Source: UBA3941 sp002385665 (GTDB lineage Bacteria > Bacillota > Clostridia > Caldicoprobacterales > UBA3941). From it: a stretch of DNA of 64,000 bases. Location of the stretch: NCBI GenBank assembly GCA_050949255.1, contig JBMNFJ010000017.1, positions 372,001 through 436,000 of the forward strand, written 5' to 3'. The notes under the pieces are model-generated. The model worked only from the letters and a program-made list of their open reading frames with translations. It did no database searches and had not been told where the DNA came from. This document shows positions 27,808 through 37,500 of this stretch, piece by piece (positions within the stretch are counted from its first letter, which is position 1; each line of letters starts with the position of its first letter). The translations under genes were made by a program, and so were the position numbers.

Positions 27808-28044
27808 ATGGGATACGGATTTGGCGCTAGCGGACATGGACATGGGAAGGGTGGATTTGACCAATCCATGCTTATTTTGATCCTGATTCTTATTCTATTA
27901 CTCGGCGATGGAGGTTTTGACGACTTCGGTAAGGGCTGTTTCGGAAGGGGAGACGATTTCTCCATATTTATTATCATAATAATACTTTTGCTTTTTAGCG
28001 GTGGTGGAGGATTTTTAGGTTTAGAATCTCCGACGGAAGATTAA
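27808..28044 (+). CDS. small hydrophobic Gly-rich protein, copy 2
   Basis: 78 residues: an MGYGFGASGHGHGKGG head, a first hydrophobic segment MLILILILILLLG, a Gly/Asp spacer DGGFDDFGKGCFGRGDD, a second segment FSIFIIIIILLLF, and GGGGFLGLESPTED. Same architecture as copy 1, with one cysteine in the spacer. It has its own ribosome site (AGAGAGGTG) and its own terminator, so the two genes are separate transcription units. A GG(G)xATAGTATATA motif precedes both genes (about 27378 and 27755) and may be a shared promoter element. Confidence 0.7.
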   Translation: MGYGFGASGHGHGKGGFDQSMLILILILILLLGDGGFDDFGKGCFGRGDDFSIFIIIIILLLFSGGGGFLGLESPTED

Positions 28045-28068
28045 GAGTTTGAAAAGCGAAATCGAGCT

Positions 28069-28106
28069 AAAAAAGATGGCATATTGTATTCCTGCCATCT
28101 TTTTCT
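28069..28106 (+). terminator. intrinsic terminator after copy 2
   Basis: Stem AAAAAGATGGCA (28070-28081) / TGCCATCTTTTT (28093-28104); the T-run follows directly as part of the stem. Loop 11 nt. Confidence 0.88.
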
Positions 28107-28170
28107 TTATTAAACTCTTATGCCAATTAATTATCTTCAATAGATTCCTTTGTTAAAAAGAAAACTATTG

Positions 28171-28199
28171 TTGACATGTGATTATCCATCGTATATAAT
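28171..28199 (+). promoter_or_regulatory. sigma-A promoter of the methionine operon
   Basis: Perfect consensus: TTGACA (28171-28176), 17-nt spacer, TATAAT (28194-28199). It lies about 25 bp before the S-box leader. Confidence 0.92.
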
Positions 28200-28224
28200 G
28201 CTTACAATTTTACATATAAACAAC

Positions 28225-28384
28225 TTCTTATCCAGAGGAGGGGAGGGACTGGCCCTATGAACCTCCGGCAACCTTCAGAGGGTATCTGAAAAGGTGCCAA
28301 TTCCAGCTGATTTAGATCAGGCAGATAGGAGGAGTATAGTCGGCATTATTGCCCTTCTTTCTGTAACCGGAAGAAGGGCTTTTA
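28225..28384 (+). promoter_or_regulatory. SAM-I (S-box) riboswitch with terminator
   Basis: The leader has the S-box landmarks in order: CTTATCCAGAG (from 28226), GGAGGGACTGGCCC, CCGGCAACC (28265-28273) and AGGTGCCAATTCC (28291-28303). P1 closes around 28333. A terminator hairpin follows, GCCCTTCTT (28351-28359) / AAGAAGGGC (28371-28379), then TTTT. SAM binding should favour the terminator and shut off the downstream metY-metX-metW genes; when SAM is low an antiterminator forms. Confidence 0.95.
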
Positions 28385-28469
28385 AGTATCCTAAACTATT
28401 TCAACTGATGGAGCCCGTATTTACAGTACCGGTTGTTAATGTACAACAATCAATACCCAAAAGAAAGGA

Positions 28470-29774
28470 ATGATTGATTTGACAAGGGACTACGAAAGGC
28501 ATTTTGATACAATAGCTGTACATGGAGGACAGACTCCGGATACGGATACCGGATCCAGGGCTGTTCCTATATACCAGACATCGTCCTATGTATTTAATTC
28601 AGTGGAACATGCCGCTGATCTCTTTGCCCTTAAGGAGGGTGGCAATATATATACTCGTATTGGTAATCCCACCACCTCAGTGCTGGAAGAGAGGCTAGCC
28701 CAGCTGGAGGGAGGGGTGGGGGCACTGGCTACATCATCGGGACAGGCGGCTATTGCCCTGGCTATACTGAACATAGCCGGTTCGGGACATAACTTTATAT
28801 CATCGAAATATATTTACGGTGGAACCCATACCCTTTTTCAACATACCCTGGCCAGGCTGGGTATTGAAGTCCGATTTGCGGATTTTTCCGATCTGAACCA
28901 ATGCCAGGAGTTGATTGATGAAAATACCAGATTAATATATACGGAATCCATAGGGAATCCGAAAAATAACGTAGATGATTTTGAAGCCCTGGCAGAGCTA
29001 GCCCATAGAAACGATATACCTTTCATAGTAGATAACACCGTCACTACCCCCTATCTTTTCCGTCCCTTTGAACACGGTGCAGATATTGTTGTACATTCCC
29101 TGACAAAATTCATTGGGGGGCATGGGACGTCCATAGGCGGGGCTATCGTAGATTCCGGTAAATTCGATTGGAGCGTTCCAAAATTTACAGAACTCAATCA
29201 ACCTGACCCTGCATATCATGGACTAAACTATTGGGAGGCATTTAAAGAAACAGGTGCCGCCTACATAACCAAGGCCAGAGTCCAGCTCATGAGGGATTTA
29301 GGTCCGTCCCTATCCCCTTTTAATTCCTTCCTGTTCCTGCAGGGTTTGGAAACTCTGCCCCTGAGGATGAAGCAGCATTGCGAAAATGCCATGAAAGCAT
29401 CCCAGTGGCTGAAGTCCCATCCAGCGGTATCCTGGGTCAATTACCCTGGACTTGAAGACCATAAGGACTATCAAAACGCTAAAAAATACCTACCCAGGGG
29501 CCAGGGGGCTATAATTGGGTTTGGTATCAAAGGCGGAAAGGCTGCGGGAATCAAGTTTATAGACTCTCTTAAGCTTATATCCCATCTGGCCAATATAGGA
29601 GATGCCAAGAGTTTAATAATACATCCGGCTTCTACCACCCATCAGCAGTTGACCCCCAGAGAACAGGAAGAATCAGGAATAACCGATGATTTTATCAGAT
29701 TTTCCGTGGGGTTGGAGGATATAGATGATATATTGGCAGATCTTGATCAGGCTCTCATTAAGAGTCAGGGTTAA
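28470..29774 (+). CDS. metY: O-acetylhomoserine sulfhydrylase (Cys/Met metabolism PLP enzyme)
   Basis: PLP fold-type I enzyme that makes homocysteine from O-acetylhomoserine and sulfide. IAVHGGQTPDTDTGSRAVPIYQT at the N-terminus, the PLP lysine in VVHSLTKFIGGHGTSIGG (about residue 208) and HPASTTHQQL near the C-terminus are typical of OAH/OAS sulfhydrylases of about 430 residues. The long form, with metX downstream, favours MetY over cystathionine enzymes. ATG 28470 abuts AAAGGA; a TTG at 28479 (9 nt spacing) may be the true start. First gene after the S-box. Confidence 0.93.
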   Translation: MIDLTRDYERHFDTIAVHGGQTPDTDTGSRAVPIYQTSSYVFNSVEHAADLFALKEGGNIYTRIGNPTTSVLEERLAQLEGGVGALATSSGQAAIALAILNIAGSGHNFISSKYIYGGTHTLFQHTLARLGIEVRFADFSDLNQCQELIDENTRLIYTESIGNPKNNVDDFEALAELAHRNDIPFIVDNTVTTPYLFRPFEHGADIVVHSLTKFIGGHGTSIGGAIVDSGKFDWSVPKFTELNQPDPAYHGLNYWEAFKETGAAYITKARVQLMRDLGPSLSPFNSFLFLQGLETLPLRMKQHCENAMKASQWLKSHPAVSWVNYPGLEDHKDYQNAKKYLPRGQGAIIGFGIKGGKAAGIKFIDSLKLISHLANIGDAKSLIIHPASTTHQQLTPREQEESGITDDFIRFSVGLEDIDDILADLDQALIKSQG

Positions 29775-29868
29775 TGGACTTGCATATTTATCAAGGCGTA
29801 ATTGTGTTGATAATATCAAAAAAAGGTTAAAGCAAATATCAATAGGCGGATTGAGGAGAGACTAGAAA

Positions 29869-31095
29869 TTGAAAAATGTCAACAAGAATAGTGACCCAAA
29901 AAGAAAGAAAAAATACGAATCTCCGGACTCCTTAACGTCTGTAGGATGGACGGAACCCCATGTCATAACCTTGGCCGACGAAAGCAATCCCCTTTTATTG
30001 GATTGCGGGGAGGAATTGGCCCCAATATCTGTAGAGTATGAAATGTATGGGGAGATGAACCAAAACAAGGACAATGTTATCTTGCTCCTACATGCCCTAT
30101 CCGGCGACGCCCATGCCGCAGGCTGGGATAAAAAAGCTCTGGAGATGGGCCGCAGTTGGAGGGTCGACAGGCCCGGATGGTGGGATGCCATGATCGGACC
30201 TGGGAAGGCACTCGATACCAATAAATATTGCATAATTTGTTCCAATGTGCTGGGAAGCTGCTATGGAACCACGGGCCCGGCCTCTATAGATCCTGAAACC
30301 GGTGTGCCCTATGGTTTAACCTTTCCCATAGTTACCGTGGGAGACTGGGTCAGGTTGCAGGAACGGCTGGTTTCATATCTTGGAATAGAGAAGCTATATG
30401 CAGTCATAGGCGGATCCTTGGGCGGTCAGCAGGCCCTTGAATGGAGCCTGGCATATCCTGACAGGGTGGAAAGGGCTGTTATACTGGCCTCCTCCGCCAG
30501 GTTGAGCGCCCAGGGACTTGCTTTCAATGCGGTAGCCCGCAATTCCATACTAAACGATACAAATTTTAATGGCGGTAATTATTACGATGGGGATCAGCCG
30601 GCTCAAGGTCTGGCCATAGCCAGGATGTTGGGACATATAACCTACCTCTCGGAAACGGCCATGAGGGATAAGTTTGGCAGGCGTTATCGTAAGAATGGGA
30701 ACCGGCCTGGCTTTCATCTGGGCGTTGATTTTGAAGTGGAAAGCTATCTGGAGTATCAGGGTCAATCCTTTGTATCAAGGTTTGATGCCAACAGCTATCT
30801 CTATATAACCAGGGCTATGGATTATTATGACGCGGCGGATAGAGGAGGAGGGGACCTGGACAGGGCTTGCAAAAATGCAAGGGCAAGGTTTTTGCTCATC
30901 TCATTTTCTTCGGATTGGTTGTATACTCCGGAACAGACGAAGGAGTTGGCCTTTGCCCTATACAGGACTAAGAAGGATGTTTCCTATGTTGAAATTCCAT
31001 CAACCTATGGCCATGACGCCTTCCTTCTAGAGGTGGACGAAATTACGCCCCTTATATCTAAATTTTTGAAGGGGGACACAAACCATGGAATTTAG
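29869..31095 (+). CDS. metX: homoserine O-acetyltransferase
   Basis: Alpha/beta-hydrolase-fold enzyme that makes O-acetylhomoserine from homoserine and acetyl-CoA. Nucleophile elbow VIGGSLGGQQALEW (Ser at about residue 185); late acid and base in FSSDWLYTPEQ and TYGHDAFLLE. NVILLLHALSGDAHAAG is a family hallmark. The start is TTG 29869 with AGGAG 10 nt upstream. 408 residues including a basic N-terminal extension of about 20 residues. It feeds the preceding sulfhydrylase. An O-succinyl preference cannot be excluded from sequence alone. Confidence 0.93.
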   Translation: MKNVNKNSDPKRKKKYESPDSLTSVGWTEPHVITLADESNPLLLDCGEELAPISVEYEMYGEMNQNKDNVILLLHALSGDAHAAGWDKKALEMGRSWRVDRPGWWDAMIGPGKALDTNKYCIICSNVLGSCYGTTGPASIDPETGVPYGLTFPIVTVGDWVRLQERLVSYLGIEKLYAVIGGSLGGQQALEWSLAYPDRVERAVILASSARLSAQGLAFNAVARNSILNDTNFNGGNYYDGDQPAQGLAIARMLGHITYLSETAMRDKFGRRYRKNGNRPGFHLGVDFEVESYLEYQGQSFVSRFDANSYLYITRAMDYYDAADRGGGDLDRACKNARARFLLISFSSDWLYTPEQTKELAFALYRTKKDVSYVEIPSTYGHDAFLLEVDEITPLISKFLKGDTNHGI

Positions 31096-31696
31096 TTTAC
31101 AGCAGGATATAAGATGGGACCATCAGGTGATATTCGATCTGGTAAGGGAAGGGGCCTCAGTTCTCGATCTTGGTTGCGGAAACGGTGAGCTACTTAAAAA
31201 GCTCATAGAGCAAAAGAATGTTTGGGGTATGGGTGTGGAAAGGAATATGGAGAGGGTAGTTGGCTGCATTGAAAATGGGGTACCGGTATATCATGCGGAT
31301 CTGGACCATGGGCTACCTCAACTACCGGATCAATTTTTTGATTATGTGATTCTGGAAAAGACCTTACAGGCAGTAGCCAGTCCCATGGGCTTGTTAGATG
31401 AAATGTTGAGGTTAGGGAAAACAGGAATCATCAGTTTTCCAAACTTTGGCTATAAAGAGGTGGTAAAATCCTTTGTCCAAAGTCAAAGGATGCCCCGTAC
31501 AAAAGCCCTCCCCTATAATTGGTATGACACCCCGAATATACACCTCTTTACGGCCAGGGATTTTTTGGATTTAGTCGAGGAAAAGAATATAAAAATAGAA
31601 ATAGGAGTCTCGTGGATCAGGGGTAAGGTAGTACCTTTCAAGGAAGAGGAGTCTGGGGAAGCCGAAGAAATACTGTTTATGATATCCAGAAGATAA
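31085..31696 (+). CDS. metW: MetW, methionine biosynthesis methyltransferase-like protein
   Basis: 203-residue class I SAM-methyltransferase fold of the MetW family. Motif I is VLDLGCGNGELL (about residues 25-36); NWYDTPNIHLFTARDF is a MetW signature. It overlaps the end of metX by 11 nt, so the two are translated together. In other bacteria MetW pairs with MetX and is needed for its activity. The catalytic role is not established; S-box control implies it acts in methionine synthesis. Confidence 0.92.
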   Translation: MEFSLQQDIRWDHQVIFDLVREGASVLDLGCGNGELLKKLIEQKNVWGMGVERNMERVVGCIENGVPVYHADLDHGLPQLPDQFFDYVILEKTLQAVASPMGLLDEMLRLGKTGIISFPNFGYKEVVKSFVQSQRMPRTKALPYNWYDTPNIHLFTARDFLDLVEEKNIKIEIGVSWIRGKVVPFKEEESGEAEEILFMISRR

Positions 31697-31711
31697 TATA
31701 GAGACCTTAAA

Positions 31712-31735
31712 GGGCGGCTGATAGCCGCTCTTTTT
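31712..31735 (+). terminator. terminator of the methionine operon
   Basis: Stem GGGCGGCT (31712-31719) / AGCCGCTC (31723-31730) with one G-U pair and a 3-nt loop, followed by TTTTT. It lies 15 bp after the metW stop. Confidence 0.9.
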
Positions 31736-32056
31736 ATACATCCACACGGATTGATTTGTTCCCGGAATCTATTGATATATGGCTTTGAAAGAATATGTTT
31801 TTGCTCAAAGCGAAAAAAAAACATTGATAAGTAGATAGCTATGAATTAAAATAAAGACAATATCACCAATCAGATAATTAACACTGTAGTAACTAAAATA
31901 CGACTAAAACAACTCACATCTTTGCGTCATTATCTCTAGGCCGGGTATTATCATTGTTAACATCTAATCGTATTTTTCAGTAAGAATTATTAATTTGTAT
32001 CGTTGACCATCAGCTAAAGTTACAGGCGATATCTTTAGGATCCTTGGACCACGCAC
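31736..32056. other. gap before the MMPL operon
   Basis: About 320 bp of AT-rich DNA without a supported gene. It should hold the promoter of the MMPL operon, but no convincing -35/-10 pair stands out. Confidence 0.4.
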
Positions 32057-34546
32057 ATGTTTATGGAAAATCCTGATAGGATGGGGATTATGGAAAAGAA
32101 AAGATATAGATTATTGGATAGCATCGTCAAGTTCATCGTGGATAGGCGGAACATATTTTTCCTGTTCTACATTATTGCTATCATATTTAGCCTGTTTTCT
32201 ATGGGTTGGGTTGATGTAGAAGAGGATATTGTAAATTATCTGGCAGAGGATAGTATGACCCGCCAGGGTATAAGGATTATGGAAGAGGAATTCACCACCT
32301 ATGGTATGGCTAACGTTATGGTTTCCAACATTTCCTATGCCCATGCCTTGAGTATTGCCCAGGACATGAAAGAAATAGACGGTGTCGACTCTGTTATGTT
32401 TGAGAATAGCGATGATCACTATAAGGATGCATCTGCCCTGTTTGTTATAACCTTTACAGGTGAAGAGACGGATGAGATCACCCTTCAGGCTATGGAGGAG
32501 ATCAAAGAGCTGGTATCCCCTTATGACACTTCTATATCTACAACCATAGGCACCAATATGGTTACTCAATTGATTGAGGACATGACCTTAATAGGTGTGC
32601 TGGCAGGTATCATCATTGTGATTGTGCTTTTACTCACATCAAAATCCTATGCCGAAGTACCGATACTCCTTATTACCTTCGGAGTAGCCGCCCTTTTGAA
32701 TATGGGGACCAATTTTTTGCTGGGCAGGATCTCCTTTATATCCAATTCCGTAGCCGTGGTTCTTCAACTGGCCCTGGCTATAGACTATGCCATTATCCTT
32801 TGCCATAGGTTTAGTGAAGAGAATGAGTTCCTACCATCAAGGGAAGCGGCCATCACAGCACTTGGAAAAGCAATCCCCGAAATATCCTCCAGCAGCCTGA
32901 CAACAATCGCAGGATTGGGGGCTCTGGCCTTTATGAAATTTGGCGTGGGCAAGGATTTAGCCGCTGTTATGATTAAGGCTATCTTACTTAGCATGTTGTC
33001 TGTATTTACCCTTATGCCGGGCTTATTGGTATTGTTTAGCGGGCTTATACATAGATCTCAGCACAGGAGCTATGTACCTTCCGTTTCTGTATTAGGGAGG
33101 TTTTCCATAAAAACCAGGTATATCATACCCCCTGTTTTTGCAGTCATACTTGTTGTCGCCTACATATTATCCTCAAAATGTCCCTTTGTCTTTAGCCTTG
33201 ATGATATACGCGGTCACAGGCTTTCGGAAACTCAAATGGCGGAAGATCGAATAAAAAAGAAATTCGGTTCCAGCAACAATATCGCTCTGATTGTACCTTC
33301 TGGGAATTATGAAGGAGAAAAAAGACTTCTAACAGTCCTTGAAGGATACGAGGAGGTAGACAGGGCTATAGGTCTTGCCAATACAGAGGCTATTGGAGGC
33401 TATATGCTTACAGACGCATTAACCCCCAGGCAATTCTCTGAACTTATGGATCTGGATTATGAAATAGCCCAGATTCTCTACACCACATACGCAATTGCTG
33501 GTGAGGACTACGGAAAGGTTGTAAGCGGTATCGGTCAATACAGGGTTCCCCTTATAGACATGATTCAATTTTCCTATGAACAGGTAGAAGGGGGATTCGT
33601 TTCCTTGGACGAGGAGTTAATGGAGGATCTGGAGGAATCCAATAGACAACTATTAAGCGCTCGCAATCAGATGGAAAGTGATAGATATAGTCGGATGTTT
33701 CTGGTCCTGAATCTCCCTCTTGAAGGGCAGGATACATATGATTTTCTCTCTGCGATTCTTAAGGAGGCCGGTAAGTATTACGATAAGGATTCTATTTACC
33801 TGGTGGGAGAATCCACAAATTCTTGGGATTTATCATTGGGCTTTGACAGGGATAACCTTATAATCAGTATTCTATCCGTTTCTTTTGTTGTAATAATCCT
33901 GACTTTTACTTTCCAGTCCTTAGGGTTGTCCTTCTTGCTTATATCCGTGATACAGGCCAGTATCTGGATTAATTTCTCTATGCCCTATATAAGAAATCAG
34001 GGACTCTATTTTCTCGGGTATTTGTTGGTTTCATCAATCCAGATGGGTGCCAACATAGATTATGCCATAGTTATATCAAGTCGTTACCTGAACCTCAGAA
34101 GGAATAAGTCCAGGGACCAGGCTTTAGTTATGGCTGTAAACCAGGGATTTCCTACAGTTATAACTTCGGGGACTATCATGGCTGTGGCAGGATTACTCAT
34201 AGGCCGGATTTCCACAGATGGAGCCACTTCCGTACTTGGATCCTATTTGGGATACGGTACCATTATTTCCATGGTACTTGTTATATTCGTACTGCCCCAA
34301 CTTCTATACTTAGGAGATATCATGGTTGAAAAGACCTCTTTCAGATTAAAAATACTCACGGCAGAATATCAAAGGACAAGGGGTAAGGTAAAACTAAGGG
34401 GTAAATTAAAGGGTTATGTGGAGGGTGAAATTGATGCCTATGTTGAGGGTACCATCACAGGGAAGGTAGAGGGCACATTTGATATTGGTGGAGAACCTGT
34501 GACGGATTTAGAGGAGGGAAAAGGGGACGCTTATGAAGAAGATTAG
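32057..34546 (+). CDS. MMPL-family (RND superfamily) exporter with repeat tail
   Basis: 829-residue membrane protein with two RND halves: a TM near residues 30-50, then an extracytoplasmic loop, then a TM block at about 175-330 with the MMPL-type LALAIDYAIILCHRFSEE, a second loop (about 380-610) and a second TM block with MGANIDYAIVISSRYLNLRR. The paired DYA motifs carry the proton-relay Asp. Members export lipids or peptides. The C-terminus (about 775-815) is an unusual run of short Gly-Xaa-Val repeats (KLRGKLKGYVEGEIDAYVEG). Start uncertain: ATGs at 32057, 32081 and 32090 are in frame, and GGATGGGG precedes 32090. It overlaps the next gene by 14 nt. Confidence 0.88.
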   Translation: MFMENPDRMGIMEKKRYRLLDSIVKFIVDRRNIFFLFYIIAIIFSLFSMGWVDVEEDIVNYLAEDSMTRQGIRIMEEEFTTYGMANVMVSNISYAHALSIAQDMKEIDGVDSVMFENSDDHYKDASALFVITFTGEETDEITLQAMEEIKELVSPYDTSISTTIGTNMVTQLIEDMTLIGVLAGIIIVIVLLLTSKSYAEVPILLITFGVAALLNMGTNFLLGRISFISNSVAVVLQLALAIDYAIILCHRFSEENEFLPSREAAITALGKAIPEISSSSLTTIAGLGALAFMKFGVGKDLAAVMIKAILLSMLSVFTLMPGLLVLFSGLIHRSQHRSYVPSVSVLGRFSIKTRYIIPPVFAVILVVAYILSSKCPFVFSLDDIRGHRLSETQMAEDRIKKKFGSSNNIALIVPSGNYEGEKRLLTVLEGYEEVDRAIGLANTEAIGGYMLTDALTPRQFSELMDLDYEIAQILYTTYAIAGEDYGKVVSGIGQYRVPLIDMIQFSYEQVEGGFVSLDEELMEDLEESNRQLLSARNQMESDRYSRMFLVLNLPLEGQDTYDFLSAILKEAGKYYDKDSIYLVGESTNSWDLSLGFDRDNLIISILSVSFVVIILTFTFQSLGLSFLLISVIQASIWINFSMPYIRNQGLYFLGYLLVSSIQMGANIDYAIVISSRYLNLRRNKSRDQALVMAVNQGFPTVITSGTIMAVAGLLIGRISTDGATSVLGSYLGYGTIISMVLVIFVLPQLLYLGDIMVEKTSFRLKILTAEYQRTRGKVKLRGKLKGYVEGEIDAYVEGTITGKVEGTFDIGGEPVTDLEEGKGDAYEED

Positions 34547-37500
34547 TATCATTCTTGTAATTCTTATAATTTTATCTGCCTTTACACCAGGCATTATAGT
34601 GGCATCGCCCGACCCTGCCTATAAAACCATAATCATTAGGGATGCTGAAGATCTTCACAACCTGTCTAAGAATTGTTCCTATGATGCCTTCTCCCATGGA
34701 ATAAAGGTGGTTCTAAATGGCGATATCGATTTAAAGGGTGAGGATTTTGTCCCCATACCAATTTTCTCGGGGATCTTCGATGGTGCCGGATATTCCATTA
34801 AGGGATTATCCATAGAGGTTGAAGGGTCTAACCATGGTCTCTTTAGATATCTGGATGAAGGTGCCACTATAAAAAACTTAAAAGTTCAAGGAATTGTTAC
34901 CCCTGTCGGCGATAAATCTACAATTGGCGGATTAGTGGGCTATAACCGGGGTACCATTGAAAACTGTGAATTTAGCGGTTATATAAGGGGCAGGGACATA
35001 GTGGGGGGACTGGTAGGTTGGAATGGGAAGACAGGTATAATTAAAGACTCTGGCGCCAAGGGCGCAATATACGGAATAAGAAAGATTGGCGGTATAGCGG
35101 GATACAATATGGGGACCATCATTGGCTGCAGCAACGAGTTTAGCGTAAATACCACAGTGGAGGAATATAAGCCGGATTTTGGGAATTTTGATCTGGAGAA
35201 TTTTGATATAGCAGAGTTGTCAAAACTATCGCCGGATATAACCGATATAGGGGGTATTGCCGGGGTCAACACCGGTATCATAAAAAACTCACAGAATCTT
35301 GGAACCATAGGATATACTCAGGTTGGCTATAATGTAGGAGGTATTGCAGGTAGGCAAACCGGCTATATAACCGATTGCATAAATGAAGGTTACGTGCAAG
35401 GCCGTAAGGAGGTAGGCGGTATAGTAGGACAGATGGAACCCCATATAAATGTTTTTATTCCCCCCTCAAAACTGAATAGACTGCATGATGAACTGGACAC
35501 CCTGCATTCTTCCATAAATAAGCTGATAAACCTTACACAAAGCACCACCATCGAAATGAATCAAAAGCTGACCAAGATACAAGAGGATATAAACGCTGGA
35601 AAAACCCATGCAAAGCAGCTTATTAATATGTCAAAAGATCTTATAAATGAGGCCGGCATCACTGCGGCAGAGATTATGGATAGAATAAAGCCCATAATAG
35701 AGGAATCCAATGAGGTGCCAGAGGATCTGGAAAGAAGCATATCCGCCATGAAAAAATCCCTGGACTATATTAAGAAGGTCTTAGAGAGATTGGCAGAATA
35801 TGATTGGGAAGATGAGGAGCTTAACATAAAGATAGAGAATCTCCTGTCCCTGGCCAAGGATATCTATGATAAGGTTAATCAGGCCAGCTCCGATATAAAT
35901 CAGATATTGGAGAAGTTGCAGGAGGGAGATACAGAGGGAATCCTGGATTTGTTGCAATCGGTATTGAGAAACTTAAATTCAGCTATCAGTCTTATATCAG
36001 AAGCGCAGGATGTGCTTAAAGAGATAGGAGAAACCATAGGGGATCTTCTGGCTTCCTTAGATGGTGATATTGATGATGATCTAAAAACCGCATTGGACTA
36101 TATAGAAGAAACTCTGGATCTTCTCGGGAAGGTGTTTAGCAGAATTCAAAATATCTCCAAAAAAATGAATGATCTTATAAATTATTTCACCGATATGCCC
36201 CAGTGGGACCTTGATGCCATCGGCGACGCATATGAGAAAACCAAAGAGGACCTTTTTGATTCTCTGGGCGATATGTCAATTACGCTTTCCGATCTTATGG
36301 ATACCCTGTTTGTCCAGGGTGAGATGATGATAGGAGATATGCAAACAATAAATGATCAGTTTTTTCTTATAATGGATCTGACCTTTAGCTTAATAGACGA
36401 TTTAATGAATAATGACAGGGAACTTGATGAGTTTTATCAGGATGTATCCCGTGAAGAAATAGATAAAAAAACAGAGGGAAAGGTGATTCGCAGCAAAAAC
36501 ATGGGAACAATCGAAGGGGACATAAACGTTGGGGGCATTGCAGGGTCTATGGCCATTGAGTTGCAGCTTGATCCCGAAGATGAATTTAATATAAATAGCA
36601 ACACTTCCCTTAATGCAGTGTATCAGACCAGCGCAATTATTCAGCAATGTGAAAACAGTGGCAGGATAACGGGCAAAAAAAATAATGTAGGCGGTATCGT
36701 AGGCAGCATGGATCTGGGTTATATCGTGGATTGTGTAGCCACTGAATTGATAGAGAGCATCGATGGTGATTATGTGGGGGGTATTGCAGGTAGGTCCCAC
36801 GGTCCTATCGTTTCCAGCTATGCAAAATGCACCTTAAGGGGTGCAAATTATATAGGTGGCATTGCAGGACATGGGACTGAAATAGTAGATTCCCATACCC
36901 TAATTAAAATGGAAAGGTCCAATGCCTACATAGGAGCCATAGCAGGAGATATAGATACTAACAGTGTTATAAAAATGAATACTTTTGTTAGTGATACTCT
37001 GTCGGGCATAGATGGTATAAGCTATAGGGAAAAGGCCGAACCTACAAGCTACGAGGAATTGATATTAAAAGAAGGTATTCCTGCTGTATTTAAGGAGCTT
37101 AAATTGACCTTTTTGGCAGAAGACGAAGTAATCCATACGCAATATTGTAATTATGGGGACCCCATCTCCGAAATTATTCTACCGGAGGTACCGGAAAAAG
37201 AGGGTTATCATGGTAAGTGGGAGGAATTCCATGAAGATAATATCACCTTTGATACTACTATAAAAGCAATCTACACTCCCATTACAAGGGTTCTTGAAAG
37301 CCATGAAAAAAGGGATAGTGTTTTACCTGTTGTCCTGGTGGAAGGACAATTTACCCATGAAGATTCTCTGACGCTGGTACTCAATGATGAGATAGAACCA
37401 CCCAAACTCAAAAAAGGAACGTTAGCTGATCAGTTAACCGTCATCATACCGGACGACGGTGACTTAAATCATACCATTAGGTATCTACCATCTATAGCAG

